From positions 1 through 38,223 of the forward strand of contig JAVEVF010000005.1 in the NCBI GenBank assembly GCA_034005175.1: a stretch of DNA of 38,223 nt, read 5' to 3'. The stretch comes from JAVEVF01 sp034005175 (lineage in GTDB: Bacteria; Actinomycetota; Coriobacteriia; Anaerosomatales; SLCP01). Positions 7,002-13,733 of this stretch are shown piece by piece; positions within the stretch are counted from its first letter, which is position 1; every line of letters starts with the position of its first letter. The notes under the pieces are model-generated. The model worked only from the letters and a program-made list of their open reading frames with translations, was not told the origin of the DNA and searched no databases. A program made the position numbers and the translations under genes.

Positions 7002-7537
7002 TGCCTGCACCAAGGAAATACCATACAGAGGAACAGCGACGTGCTGCTATCCTTGAGTCGCAACGTAAATATCGAGAGTCTGAGAAAGGCAGAGAGGCCC
7101 GGCGTCAGCGTCACCGGACAAGGATCATAGAGGAACCCACCTACCGCGCCCACCGTAGTCTGGCTGCGTCAAAGTACCGGCTGACAGACGCAGGCAAAGC
7201 TTCAGTCAAGCGGTATCGAGCCTCCCATCCCGCATATCGTTTGCTGTGCGCGGCGCGCAAAAGGGCGAAGCGCTTAGACCTACCATGCACTATTGGTCTG
7301 GAGCACATTTCGGTCCCAACAGTGTGCCCGGTCTTGGGCATAGTTCTACGGCTTCAGCCGGATGGTGTCGCCCACGATGACAGTCCGAGTTTAGATCGGA
7401 TCGTACCTGCTCGGGGCTACGTTCCAGGGAATATACGGGTTATCAGTCGCCGGGCAAATGCGATAAAGTATAATGCTACTGCTGATGAACTCCGTCGTGT
7501 TTTGCAATATGTGGAGGCCGCATCATGCCGTGGGTAG
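7001..7537 (+). CDS. HNH endonuclease interrupting the polymerase gene (178 aa)
   Basis: The ATG at 7001 (GGAGA at 6991-6995) overlaps the stop of the first polymerase half. The N-terminal 60 residues are highly basic (RRAAILESQRKYRESEKGRE and similar), likely DNA-binding. The C-terminal HNH-type core shows CPVLGIVLRL, SPSLDRIVPARGYVPGN and VISRRANAIK, a pattern common in phage homing endonucleases. The 3' end overlaps the second polymerase half by 13 bases. Codon use is more AT-rich than the polymerase, consistent with insertion. There is no non-coding flank, so it either free-stands between two translated halves or fills a compact intron. Confidence 0.9.
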   Translation: MPAPRKYHTEEQRRAAILESQRKYRESEKGREARRQRHRTRIIEEPTYRAHRSLAASKYRLTDAGKASVKRYRASHPAYRLLCAARKRAKRLDLPCTIGLEHISVPTVCPVLGIVLRLQPDGVAHDDSPSLDRIVPARGYVPGNIRVISRRANAIKYNATADELRRVLQYVEAASCRG

Positions 7538-8649
7538 GTATTAAAAATGGAAAAGAGGTTGAGCTAGACCACGATGAATTATGGTCGTGGCGTCCGACCA
7601 TGTGGTCGTACAAGAAGGCACCCGACAAGAACGGGAAGCTGCGCATCGTGCGAGGCGACGACGGTCAGCCTGTGCCATCGCAGCCCAAGTTCCACGACAA
7701 GGGTGAACTGTGCAAGAACCTGGAGGAGATCAACTCTGAGTTCGAGCACGTCAAGCTGGTGGTGCAGTGGGTTGTGCTGCGCCACCGTCGAGGCTTCGCC
7801 GCTGGTGTGCTGGAGAACCTGCGCCCCGATGGTACGGTCCCCGCTACGGGCATGGCCCTGGGTACACCGACCACCCGCGTGACGCACAGCGTCGTAGCCA
7901 ACGTGCCCAAGGCGGACCCGAAGGTCTTCCTTGGCAAGGAGTGTCGCCAGATATTCCGAGCGCGCCCTGGCCGAGTATTCGTCGGCGTGGACGCTGCGGG
8001 CCTGGAGCTTCGTTGCTTGGCACACTACGCCAACAGCCCCGAGCTAGTCCAACTCGTCCTGGCGGACAAGGACAAGGGTGAACTGGACATTCACACGGTG
8101 CTGGCCCAGGGCTACGCCGAGGCATGGCCCACAGTCACCCGCAACAGCGGCAAGAACATCACATATGGTCTACTGTACGGAGGCAGTGACAAGAAGATCG
8201 GACAGACAGCGGGCGCACCAGACAGCAAGGCTGAGGCCGTGGGTGCTGCGTGTCGTGCAGTGTTCCTGTCCAAGCTGCCGGGTATGGACAACCTGATGAA
8301 GAAGATCGAGGCTGCGGCCAGGGTCGGATACATCAAGGCCATCGACGGTCGTCGCATCAACATCCGCATGAAGCATGCCACCCTGAACATGCTGTTGCAG
8401 TCGTGCGGTTCCATCCTCGTGAAGTGGGCACAGTGCTACATGAACGCGAAGATCAGGGAGCAGCGCCTCGACGCATGGCAAGTTGTATCATACCATGACG
8501 AGGTACAACTTGATGCTCACCCGGCACACGCCGAGCGTGCAGGTAAGCTGTTCATTGAGGGGCTACAGTGGGCTGGTAAGAGATTCGGCTTCCGCTGTCC
8601 GCTCGATGGTGAAGTTAAGGTCGGCCTCACCTGGGCTGACACCCATTGA
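7525..8649 (+). CDS. Family A DNA polymerase, C-terminal half (polymerase domain; 374 aa)
   Basis: It carries the palm and fingers. Motif A is VGVDAAGLELRCLAHY (D156). Motif B is RNSGKNITYGLLYG (K210, Y214; the Tyr is the T7-type residue). Motif C is SYHDEVQL (D325). The start of the conserved fold (WRPTMWSYKK) lies about 22 residues in. The ATG at 7525 overlaps the HNH gene; no strong ribosome site is seen, so it may be translated by coupling, or the first residues may come from insertion scar sequence. Catalytic residues are intact. It must pair with the exonuclease half to form a complete enzyme unless an RNA-level joining restores one chain. Confidence 0.93.
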   Translation: MPWVGIKNGKEVELDHDELWSWRPTMWSYKKAPDKNGKLRIVRGDDGQPVPSQPKFHDKGELCKNLEEINSEFEHVKLVVQWVVLRHRRGFAAGVLENLRPDGTVPATGMALGTPTTRVTHSVVANVPKADPKVFLGKECRQIFRARPGRVFVGVDAAGLELRCLAHYANSPELVQLVLADKDKGELDIHTVLAQGYAEAWPTVTRNSGKNITYGLLYGGSDKKIGQTAGAPDSKAEAVGAACRAVFLSKLPGMDNLMKKIEAAARVGYIKAIDGRRINIRMKHATLNMLLQSCGSILVKWAQCYMNAKIREQRLDAWQVVSYHDEVQLDAHPAHAERAGKLFIEGLQWAGKRFGFRCPLDGEVKVGLTWADTH

Positions 8650-8668
8650 TACAACCAGGAGAAGTGAC

Positions 8669-8884
8669 GTGGCAAAAGCAGTGAAGCGTAGCACCAATCG
8701 TACCCGTGTGGCCGTGGGCCTGAAGGCATCCACCATCCGCCGCCTCATCCGCTCGGGCTACACCATCGGCCAGATCGCCGAGCAGTACGGCACCACCCGC
8801 ATGACCCTCTACCGTCGCTTCGGTGACGAGATTCGTGGGCTGTCGGGTCACGGTGCTCGTCGCAAGGTTGACACCCTGTGGTGA
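8669..8884 (+). CDS. Small helix-turn-helix protein (71 aa, GTG start)
   Basis: The GTG at 8669 follows AGGAG at 8657-8661. The protein is very basic. Residues about 22-55 (STIRRLIRSGYTIGQIAEQY, then GTTRMTLYRRFGDEI) form a resolvase/Hin-like helix-turn-helix. It could be a small repressor or activator. Its last bases contain the -35 of the next promoter (8868-8896), so it sits right at the control point for SSB and downstream genes, which makes local regulation attractive but unproven. Confidence 0.65.
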   Translation: MAKAVKRSTNRTRVAVGLKASTIRRLIRSGYTIGQIAEQYGTTRMTLYRRFGDEIRGLSGHGARRKVDTLW

Positions 8885-8896
8885 TGGGGTTATAAT
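8868..8896 (+). promoter_or_regulatory. Consensus sigma70 promoter for SSB and downstream genes
   Basis: Perfect -35 TTGACA (8868-8873) and perfect -10 TATAAT (8891-8896) are separated by 17 bp. The site overlaps the 3' end of the HTH gene. Transcription should start near 8903 and give a leader of about 120 nt before SSB. Confidence 0.9.
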
Positions 8897-8904
8897 ACTT
8901 CTAT

Positions 8905-9013
8905 AAACAATCAAACAAACAATCAAACAACCAATCAACCAATCAACCAACCAATCAAACAATCAAACAATCAAACAATCAAACAAACAAACAACCAATT
9001 AAACAATCAACCA
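8905..9013 (+). repeat. CAAA/CAAT/CAAC tetranucleotide leader
   Basis: About 27 tandem units of the form CAAN (CAAA, CAAT, CAAC) fill the leader between the promoter and the SSB ribosome site. There is no G in the tract. The RNA would be unstructured, which may favour ribosome loading. The unit is the reverse complement of the TTTG/ATTG units in the leader at 785-870. Tracts of this type can change length by slippage. Confidence 0.85.
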
Positions 9014-9022
9014 GGAGTAGAT

Positions 9023-9718
9023 ATGAGCGATTCGATCAAAGGTGTTCTGGAAGCAGTGAAGTGTGTCGAGGGTGCAGATCACCCGAAGTACGGCATCAGC
9101 TACCAGATCAGCCTGAAGGTGGATGGTGAGTGGTACGGTGGTTTCACCAAGAAGGACGCCGATGACTTGGGCCTGGAGAAGGGCCGTGTCGTCAGCTTCA
9201 ACACCATCCAGAAGGGTAAGTATGTCAACTTCGATCCGAAGTCTCTGGTGGTCAGTAAGACCGCCGAAGCTCCGGCCTCGTCGGGCAAGGCGTCGGGTGG
9301 CAAGTCGGGCAGCTACAGCGGCGGCAACAACGCCGGCATCAAGGTCGGCCACGCCATCAACAACGCCGTTGCACTGGTCGCCGCTGGCAAGGTGCCGGTT
9401 GAGGGCAGCCTGCTGCGCACGCTCCACGCCACAGCGGTGCAGATCATCGCCCTGTCGGTGAAGCTGGAGAGTCAGTTCGACGCCATCGTGGGGAAGGCGG
9501 GCGAGGTGTACGACAAGAACACCACGGAAAACTCCGCTGCCGAGGCACCGCCTACCCAGGCTTCAAGCGGCAGGAAGGCTACGACCAAGTCGAAGGCGGG
9601 CAAGAAGCCTGCGCCCCCGCCACCCGAGCCCGAGCCGGAGCCGGAAGACGATGACGACGCCCCGCCGGTGCAGGAGCCGGAGAGCGAGCCGGACTTCGAT
9701 GATGACATCCCGTTCTGA
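9023..9718 (+). CDS. ssb: Single-stranded DNA-binding protein (231 aa)
   Basis: The N-terminal ~80 residues read as an OB-like fold (GISYQISLKVDGEWYGGFTK, then VVSFNTIQKGKYVNFDPKSL). A Ser/Gly linker, a helical segment, a basic Lys-rich stretch and a long Pro/Glu/Asp tail follow. The last residues DFDDDIPF match the interaction tail of bacterial SSB proteins, which recruits partner enzymes. It would coat replication-fork ssDNA and work with the primase-helicase and polymerase. AGGAG lies 7 bases before the ATG. Its own consensus promoter and unstructured leader suggest high expression. The fold call rests on pattern and tail; overall function is likely. Confidence 0.8.
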   Translation: MSDSIKGVLEAVKCVEGADHPKYGISYQISLKVDGEWYGGFTKKDADDLGLEKGRVVSFNTIQKGKYVNFDPKSLVVSKTAEAPASSGKASGGKSGSYSGGNNAGIKVGHAINNAVALVAAGKVPVEGSLLRTLHATAVQIIALSVKLESQFDAIVGKAGEVYDKNTTENSAAEAPPTQASSGRKATTKSKAGKKPAPPPPEPEPEPEDDDDAPPVQEPESEPDFDDDIPF

Positions 9719-9776
9719 GTCAAGCCAGACCTGCACCAATAGGGGCGCAGGCACTGCCCGGTAGCGCCGGGTATGG

Positions 9777-9816
9777 AGGGCGGGACTGGATTAAACCAGT
9801 ATCCCGCCCTGCCTTT
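9777..9816 (+). terminator. Hairpin terminator after SSB
   Basis: A 9-bp stem AGGGCGGGA (9777-9785) pairs with TCCCGCCCT (9802-9810), extended by CTGG/CCAG above a two-base bulge and a 6-nt loop, then GCCTTTCT. The T tract is short. A smaller CCCGG/CCGGG hairpin lies just upstream (9757-9771). It would trim SSB transcripts, leaving some read-through to the exonuclease. Confidence 0.7.
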
Positions 9817-9839
9817 CTACACAGGAGGACGTAACGATC

Positions 9840-9881
9840 ATGCAGAATGCGATCAAATACGTACAGCAACATGGGGCGTAG
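9840..9881 (+). CDS. Possible 13-aa leader peptide before the exonuclease
   Basis: The best-placed start after the strong ribosome site AGGAGG (9823-9828) is the ATG at 9840. This opens a 13-codon frame, MQNAIKYVQQHGA, ending with TAG at 9879-9881. Candidate exonuclease starts (9847 and 9871) lie inside it in another frame and have no ribosome site of their own. Termination-reinitiation would explain this layout. It could also be chance. Confidence 0.3.
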   Translation: MQNAIKYVQQHGA

Positions 9882-10743
9882 GCTACTGGTGGATGCCGAC
9901 GTACTCGTCTACGAGTCCGCCTTCTCTGCACAAAAGACGGTGTACGAGTACCAGGGCCGGGAGTTCCCCGATGCGAAGCAGGCGGAAGCCTACTGCAAGG
10001 AGAACAACCTGGACTATCGCGCCCTCCGCAAGGACGGCCAGATCACCAGCCGAGTGGAGGCACTGCCGGAGTCTGTTGCACGCAACTGCTTCAACATGAA
10101 GCTGAACAACATCCTGGAAGTAGCGGGGTCCACGGACTACCTGCTTCTCCTCTCGGGTGATGGCAACTTCCGTGACGAGGCGGCGGTGACGAAGGGCTAC
10201 AAGGCCAACCGCGCCAGTGTGCCGAAGCCGGAACACTACCTGTTCTGCCGCGCACTGATCCTGAACAACAAGCACAGCGAGATCACGGTGGGTGTCGAGG
10301 CCGACGATGCGATGGGCATGTACATGGCAGACGATCCGTCGTCCGTCATCTGCTCCATCGACAAGGACTTGATGCAGATTCCGGGCCGGCATTACAACTG
10401 GGGCAAGGGCATCAAGTTCAAGGTGCCACCGGCAGATGGCCTATACTGGTTCCACCGTCAGCTACTCACTGGCGACGCGACCGACAACATCCCCGGCATC
10501 CCTGGCCTGGGTGAGAAGAAGGCCGAGGCGCTGCTCGAAGGCACCCGCAACGATCCGCAGGCCGGCTTCAAGGTCGTGCTGGAGGAGTACAACAAGGGGC
10601 CGTTCAAGTTCCGGGACGGAAGCATCACCAAGGGCACACCCACCGAGTACCTGAACGAGCAGGGCATCCTCCTCTGGATGATGCGGCGACCGAAGGAGCG
10701 GTGGAACATCGACTACTACGTGACGGAGTACCTCAATGGCTGA
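9847..10743 (+). CDS. 5'-3' exonuclease, T7 gp6/FEN-like (298 aa)
   Basis: A PIN/FEN-family nuclease that removes RNA primers and degrades DNA for nucleotide recycling. Acidic metal-binding motifs are present: LLVDADVLVY near the N-terminus, VEADDAMGMY, ICSIDKDLMQIPG, and the helix-hairpin-helix region LTGDATDNIPGIPGLGEKKA. The start is uncertain: ATG 9847 gives 298 aa, while ATG 9871 (MGRRLLVDADV) gives 290 aa and begins closer to the conserved strand. Neither has a well-spaced ribosome site (see the small frame at 9840). The 3' end overlaps the ClpP-like gene by 8 bases. The catalytic set looks complete. Confidence 0.92.
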   Translation: MRSNTYSNMGRRLLVDADVLVYESAFSAQKTVYEYQGREFPDAKQAEAYCKENNLDYRALRKDGQITSRVEALPESVARNCFNMKLNNILEVAGSTDYLLLLSGDGNFRDEAAVTKGYKANRASVPKPEHYLFCRALILNNKHSEITVGVEADDAMGMYMADDPSSVICSIDKDLMQIPGRHYNWGKGIKFKVPPADGLYWFHRQLLTGDATDNIPGIPGLGEKKAEALLEGTRNDPQAGFKVVLEEYNKGPFKFRDGSITKGTPTEYLNEQGILLWMMRRPKERWNIDYYVTEYLNG

Positions 10744-11446
10744 AACCAAGACACGAGACGGTGGCGAACCAACGGCAGCGGAGCGCAAGGCACTGCGCGC
10801 CGCCGACATCAGCGTAGCGCAGAGTTTGGCGCTGTGCAACCAGCAGGAGGCGCTGGAGCACAAGGCCCAGACCGAACTGCTGGAGCTACAATTGGAGCGT
10901 GAGCGTCGGAAGGATGAGTTCGACCTGAGTCAGGACTACCACTTCGGCCACGTGGTGTTCGCCACGCCGGTCGATGATGACACGGCCCTGGCTCTGGCCA
11001 GCACGCTGCGGCGGGTGGCCCGCATGCGCCCGAACCAGCCTGTGGTCATCGACCTGACAACGCCGGGTGGTAGCATCACCCACGGCTTCGCGGCCTACGA
11101 TGAAATCCTGCGCCTGCGTGGCGAGGGCATCAAGGTCACGATCCGTGTCCGTGGTGAGGCGGCGAGCATGGGAGCCATCCTACTCCAGGCTGCGGATGTG
11201 CGTGAGTGTGGACCCAACAGCCGCATCATGTTGCACCGTGCCGCCTTCGGTGTGGTCGGCTCCACTCACGAGGTGGAGGACAGCCTGGATGAGGCGCGTG
11301 CCATGGAGGCGAACATCTACCGCCTGCTCGGTGAGCGCACGAACCAGACCGCCGCGTGGTGGAAGAAAAGGCTGGCGCAGCGCAAGGATGTGTGGTTCAG
11401 CGCGGAGGAGGCGCTGAAGGTGGGGCTCATTGATGAAATCCGTTAA
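10736..11446 (+). CDS. ClpP-like serine protease (236 aa)
   Basis: This is an S14-family fold. The oxyanion region is TTPGGSITHGFAAYDEI, the nucleophile is EAASMGA (S144), the histidine is MLHRA (H167) and the acid is KDVWFSAEEAL (D218); spacings fit the ClpP triad. The first 70 residues are an added charged helix, probably coiled-coil (ALEHKAQTELLELQLERERR). Phage ClpP-like proteases usually sit beside capsid genes and process proheads. This one lies in the replication operon on the other strand, overlapping the exonuclease, so a role in processing or removing replication or host proteins is more likely. No ClpX/ClpA partner is encoded nearby. Confidence 0.88.
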   Translation: MAETKTRDGGEPTAAERKALRAADISVAQSLALCNQQEALEHKAQTELLELQLERERRKDEFDLSQDYHFGHVVFATPVDDDTALALASTLRRVARMRPNQPVVIDLTTPGGSITHGFAAYDEILRLRGEGIKVTIRVRGEAASMGAILLQAADVRECGPNSRIMLHRAAFGVVGSTHEVEDSLDEARAMEANIYRLLGERTNQTAAWWKKRLAQRKDVWFSAEEALKVGLIDEIR

Positions 11447-11852
11447 GGCAGCCAAGCCCAAGCGTATCCTGGTGCCTCGCACCCGAAATGCCGGGACGTT
11501 CACTGAGGCTCAGTTCCGGGGCTGGATTCGTTCCAGTCTCCGGCGCATGTCTCAGAGATGGAAGCCTATCTACCAGACGTACAACAAGTCCAAGCGACCT
11601 GCCACTGCCGCTGATAGTGCGAAGTGGGGCAACCGGATCAAGTATGTCTACCAGTGCGAGCAGTGTCGGGAGTGGTTCCCGAAGAAGCTGGTGGAGGTGG
11701 ATCACATCGTCCCCTGCGGTAGCCTCACCGACATCGAGAAGGATGCCGGCCCCTTCATACTACGCATGCTGTGCGAGATAGACGGACTGCGTCTTCTCTG
11801 CGAACCATGTCATCAAGTCATCACCCAGGAGCAACGTAATGTTCAAGCGTAA
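11433..11852 (+). CDS. HNH endonuclease with zinc-binding cysteines (139 aa)
   Basis: The ATG at 11433 overlaps the protease 3' end. The N-terminal half is basic and helical (FRGWIRSSLRRMSQRWKPI). The C-terminal half is an HNH fold with two CxxC pairs: YQCEQCREWF, then EVDHIVPCGSLTD, then LRLLCEPCHQVIT. The fixed place among DNA metabolism genes and the compact size suggest a phage-function nuclease (for example junction resolution in place of T7 endonuclease I, which I do not see) rather than a homing invader. That replacement role is inference. The gene's end overlaps the next ATG. Confidence 0.82.
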   Translation: MKSVKAAKPKRILVPRTRNAGTFTEAQFRGWIRSSLRRMSQRWKPIYQTYNKSKRPATAADSAKWGNRIKYVYQCEQCREWFPKKLVEVDHIVPCGSLTDIEKDAGPFILRMLCEIDGLRLLCEPCHQVITQEQRNVQA

Positions 11853-12069
11853 CATCACCATCGACAAGGCCCTCGTTCGTGTCAACTCGGCGCTCGGCCA
11901 GTTGGACGAGGCCATCAACTACCACGAGACTGAAGCCCAGAAGTACGTGGACAAGGCCCAGGCCCTGCGCAGCGAGGCGGACGCCGCCGAGTGCAGTATC
12001 GTGGCCCACACCGACCGTGCCAAGCGCGCCGCTCGCATCAAGCTACGCTTCGCCGACCTCCTGTCGTAA
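11839..12069 (+). CDS. Small helical coiled-coil protein (76 aa)
   Basis: The ATG at 11839 has AGGAG 8 bases upstream and overlaps the HNH gene by 14 bases. The protein is nearly all alpha-helical, with heptad-like spacing (ALVRVNSALGQLDEAINYHE, then AQKYVDKAQALRSEADAAE), and ends in a basic helix (RAKRAARIKLRFADLLS). No known family. It is the last gene before a strong terminator at 12088. Confidence 0.6.
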   Translation: MFKRNITIDKALVRVNSALGQLDEAINYHETEAQKYVDKAQALRSEADAAECSIVAHTDRAKRAARIKLRFADLLS

Positions 12070-12087
12070 CACAACGACGAGCATTGT

Positions 12088-12117
12088 CCCGCCCTTCGGG
12101 GCGGGTCTTCTTTCTCC
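12088..12117 (+). terminator. Rho-independent terminator
   Basis: CCCGCCC (12088-12094), a TTCG tetraloop (12095-12098), GGGCGGG (12099-12105) and the pyrimidine tract TCTTCTTTCTCC form a textbook intrinsic terminator. It closes the SSB-to-coiled-coil unit. No clear promoter is visible between it and the next gene, so partial read-through probably feeds the metallophosphoesterase. Confidence 0.85.
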
Positions 12118-12133
12118 TACAATGGAACACAAC

Positions 12134-12901
12134 ATGAGCAAGCTCGGCAAGAAGATTCTCGTCATCCCGGACGCGCACGCTCGGCCGGACATGAACAACA
12201 GCCGGTTCGATGCACTTGGCAACTTCATCGTGGATAAGCGGCCCGATGTCGTCGTCAGCATTGGGGACTGGGCTGACATGGCATCCCTGTGCAGCTACGA
12301 CAAGGGCACCAAGCACGCCGAAGGTCGCCGCTACCAGGACGACATCGTTGCCAGCCAGGATGCCCTGGCCCGCACCATGTCCCGGGTCAACGCAGGCTAT
12401 CGGAAGTGCCGGCGCAAGAAGCCGGAGTTCCACATCACGCTCGGCAACCACGAGAACCGCATCAACCGTGCCGCCAACGGGTCGCCGGAACTATTCGGCA
12501 AGCTGAGCATCGACGACCTCCGCTTCAAGGAAGCCGGGTGGACGGTACACGAGTTCCTGAAGCCGCTGAACGTGGCCGGCATCTGCTTCCAGCACTACTT
12601 CACCAGTGGCGTCATGGGCAAGCCCATCGGCGGCGTGAACCACGCCCGCACCCTGGTGCTGAAGAACTACCAGTCGTCGGTGTGTGGTCACAGTCACGCT
12701 CGTGACTTCTGGGAGGACGTGCGTGCGGACGGCAAGAGGATTCAGGGCTTAGTCGTCGGCTGCTATGACGAGGGTGACCACCACTACACCACCGAACAGC
12801 GTCGCTGGTGGTCGGGTCTGGTCATGCTGCACGAGGCATACGACGGTGAGTTCGAGCCGGCGTTCTACTCGATGGATTATGTCCGATCAAAGTATCTGTA
12901 A
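12134..12901 (+). CDS. Calcineurin-like metallophosphoesterase (255 aa)
   Basis: Metal-binding motifs appear in the expected order: VIPDAHARPD (D-x-H), SIGDWADM (GDxxD), LGNHENR (GNHEN) and VCGHSH (GHxH). The family hydrolyses phosphate esters, including nucleotides and nucleic acids; the substrate cannot be read from sequence. An alternative start at 12122 adds four residues (MEHN); neither start has a strong ribosome site. The 3' end overlaps the next gene by 23 bases. Its place next to a DUF5664 nucleotide-hydrolase-like gene suggests a role in nucleotide or DNA end metabolism. Confidence 0.88.
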   Translation: MSKLGKKILVIPDAHARPDMNNSRFDALGNFIVDKRPDVVVSIGDWADMASLCSYDKGTKHAEGRRYQDDIVASQDALARTMSRVNAGYRKCRRKKPEFHITLGNHENRINRAANGSPELFGKLSIDDLRFKEAGWTVHEFLKPLNVAGICFQHYFTSGVMGKPIGGVNHARTLVLKNYQSSVCGHSHARDFWEDVRADGKRIQGLVVGCYDEGDHHYTTEQRRWWSGLVMLHEAYDGEFEPAFYSMDYVRSKYL

Positions 12902-13181
12902 GAATTGTGGCGTAGCTCAACCCTTGGTTGAGTTCCGTATGCACACGTACACACCGACGAGGAGTTGGAGCAATATGTACAGTACCGGATCAACGAAGCC
13001 GCTGCGCATCGCTGAGTATGCGCGCACTTCACTGGTCGACCCACCCACCGTCGCTGAAATGGAGGCGCGTGGGTTCCGTATCCAGTGTGGCGTATGGGTC
13101 AAGCGAAGACCCAAGGCCCACGACTACAAGTTTGCCCGACGTATCGCAGTCGGGTTCCTTCAAGCTGCAATTGGAGAGTGA
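12879..13181 (+). CDS. Hypothetical protein with one CxxC pair (100 aa)
   Basis: The ATG at 12879 lies inside the 3' end of the phosphoesterase gene, with GATGGA upstream. The N-terminus has CKNCG and the rest is basic (VWVKRRPKAHDYKFARRIAV). A 'VAEMEARGFRIQCGVWVKR' stretch resembles small phage DNA-associated proteins, but no family is assigned. It ends one base before the next ATG region; GGAGAG inside its last codons serves the next gene. Confidence 0.55.
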   Translation: MSDQSICKNCGVAQPLVEFRMHTYTPTRSWSNMYSTGSTKPLRIAEYARTSLVDPPTVAEMEARGFRIQCGVWVKRRPKAHDYKFARRIAVGFLQAAIGE

Positions 13182-13182
13182 C

Positions 13183-13575
13183 ATGAGCGAAGGCAAGAAG
13201 TTCGATACCGGGAAAGCACCAATTGTCTCCGGTTGCCTACACTACTTCCCCAAGGCCCTGCTGGCGGTGGCTGCCGTCAGCGACTACGGTGCCAAAAAGT
13301 ACGATGTCTCGTTCGAGGACAAGAACTGGTCCCGCCTACACAACGCCGAGAAGCGTTACGGTGATGGCCTGGGCCGGCACGTTGCCCTCGAAGGGCTGGA
13401 GTTGTGGGACACCGGCAACTTCGATCCGACCGGAGCCAAGGGCAGCGACCTGCTGCACGCTGCGCATGCGGCGTGGAACGCACTCGCCAAGCTCGAACTC
13501 CTGCTCGACCGTGGTGTGTCGTTGCAGCGTCCCGACGACAGCGACGACATCGACGACAGCGGCATTCCGTTCTGA
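13183..13575 (+). CDS. DUF5664 (dATP/dGTP diphosphohydrolase-like) protein (130 aa)
   Basis: Conserved features of the DUF5664 family are visible: KKFDTGKAPI near the N-terminus, FPKALLAVAAVSDYGAKKY, NWSRL, GRHVALEGLELWDTG and LLHAAHAAWNALAKLELLL. Some relatives hydrolyse dATP/dGTP in phages with altered nucleotide pools; others are uncharacterised. No PurZ-like gene is in the window, so base substitution is not supported here. The C-terminus is unusual: DDSDDIDDSGIPF, like an SSB tail. GGAGAG precedes the ATG, and the stop overlaps the next ATG. Confidence 0.8.
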   Translation: MSEGKKFDTGKAPIVSGCLHYFPKALLAVAAVSDYGAKKYDVSFEDKNWSRLHNAEKRYGDGLGRHVALEGLELWDTGNFDPTGAKGSDLLHAAHAAWNALAKLELLLDRGVSLQRPDDSDDIDDSGIPF

Positions 13576-13733
13576 TGGCCGCTCGACAGTTGGATGCCAC
13601 CGAAATCCAGATCGTGCTGGAACTGATCCGCCAGGGCTTGAGCGACAAGGTTATCGCTGAGCGCATGGGTGTGTCACGACAGGCGATCAACGATGTGCGG
13701 AATGGCAAGACGCACAAGGGTGCGGTACGATGA
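13575..13733 (+). CDS. Small helix-turn-helix protein (52 aa)
   Basis: It starts within the stop of the previous gene (TGATG). Almost the whole protein is one DNA-binding unit: IQIVLELIRQGLSDKVIAER, then MGVSRQAINDVRNGKTHKG. It resembles the HTH of Cro/XRE or sigma-4-like folds. It is a candidate regulator of nearby promoters; the target is unknown. The stop overlaps the next ATG (ATGA). Confidence 0.65.
   Translation: MAARQLDATEIQIVLELIRQGLSDKVIAERMGVSRQAINDVRNGKTHKGAVR

Noticed and set aside
6993..7533. Group I intron in the polymerase gene
   Set aside because: No recognisable core and no non-coding flank; the HNH gene takes up the whole insert. Not excluded, so kept only as an alternative in the findings.
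8905..9013. CRISPR-like or coding repeat
   Set aside because: The units are four bases with no spacers; it is a simple-sequence leader.
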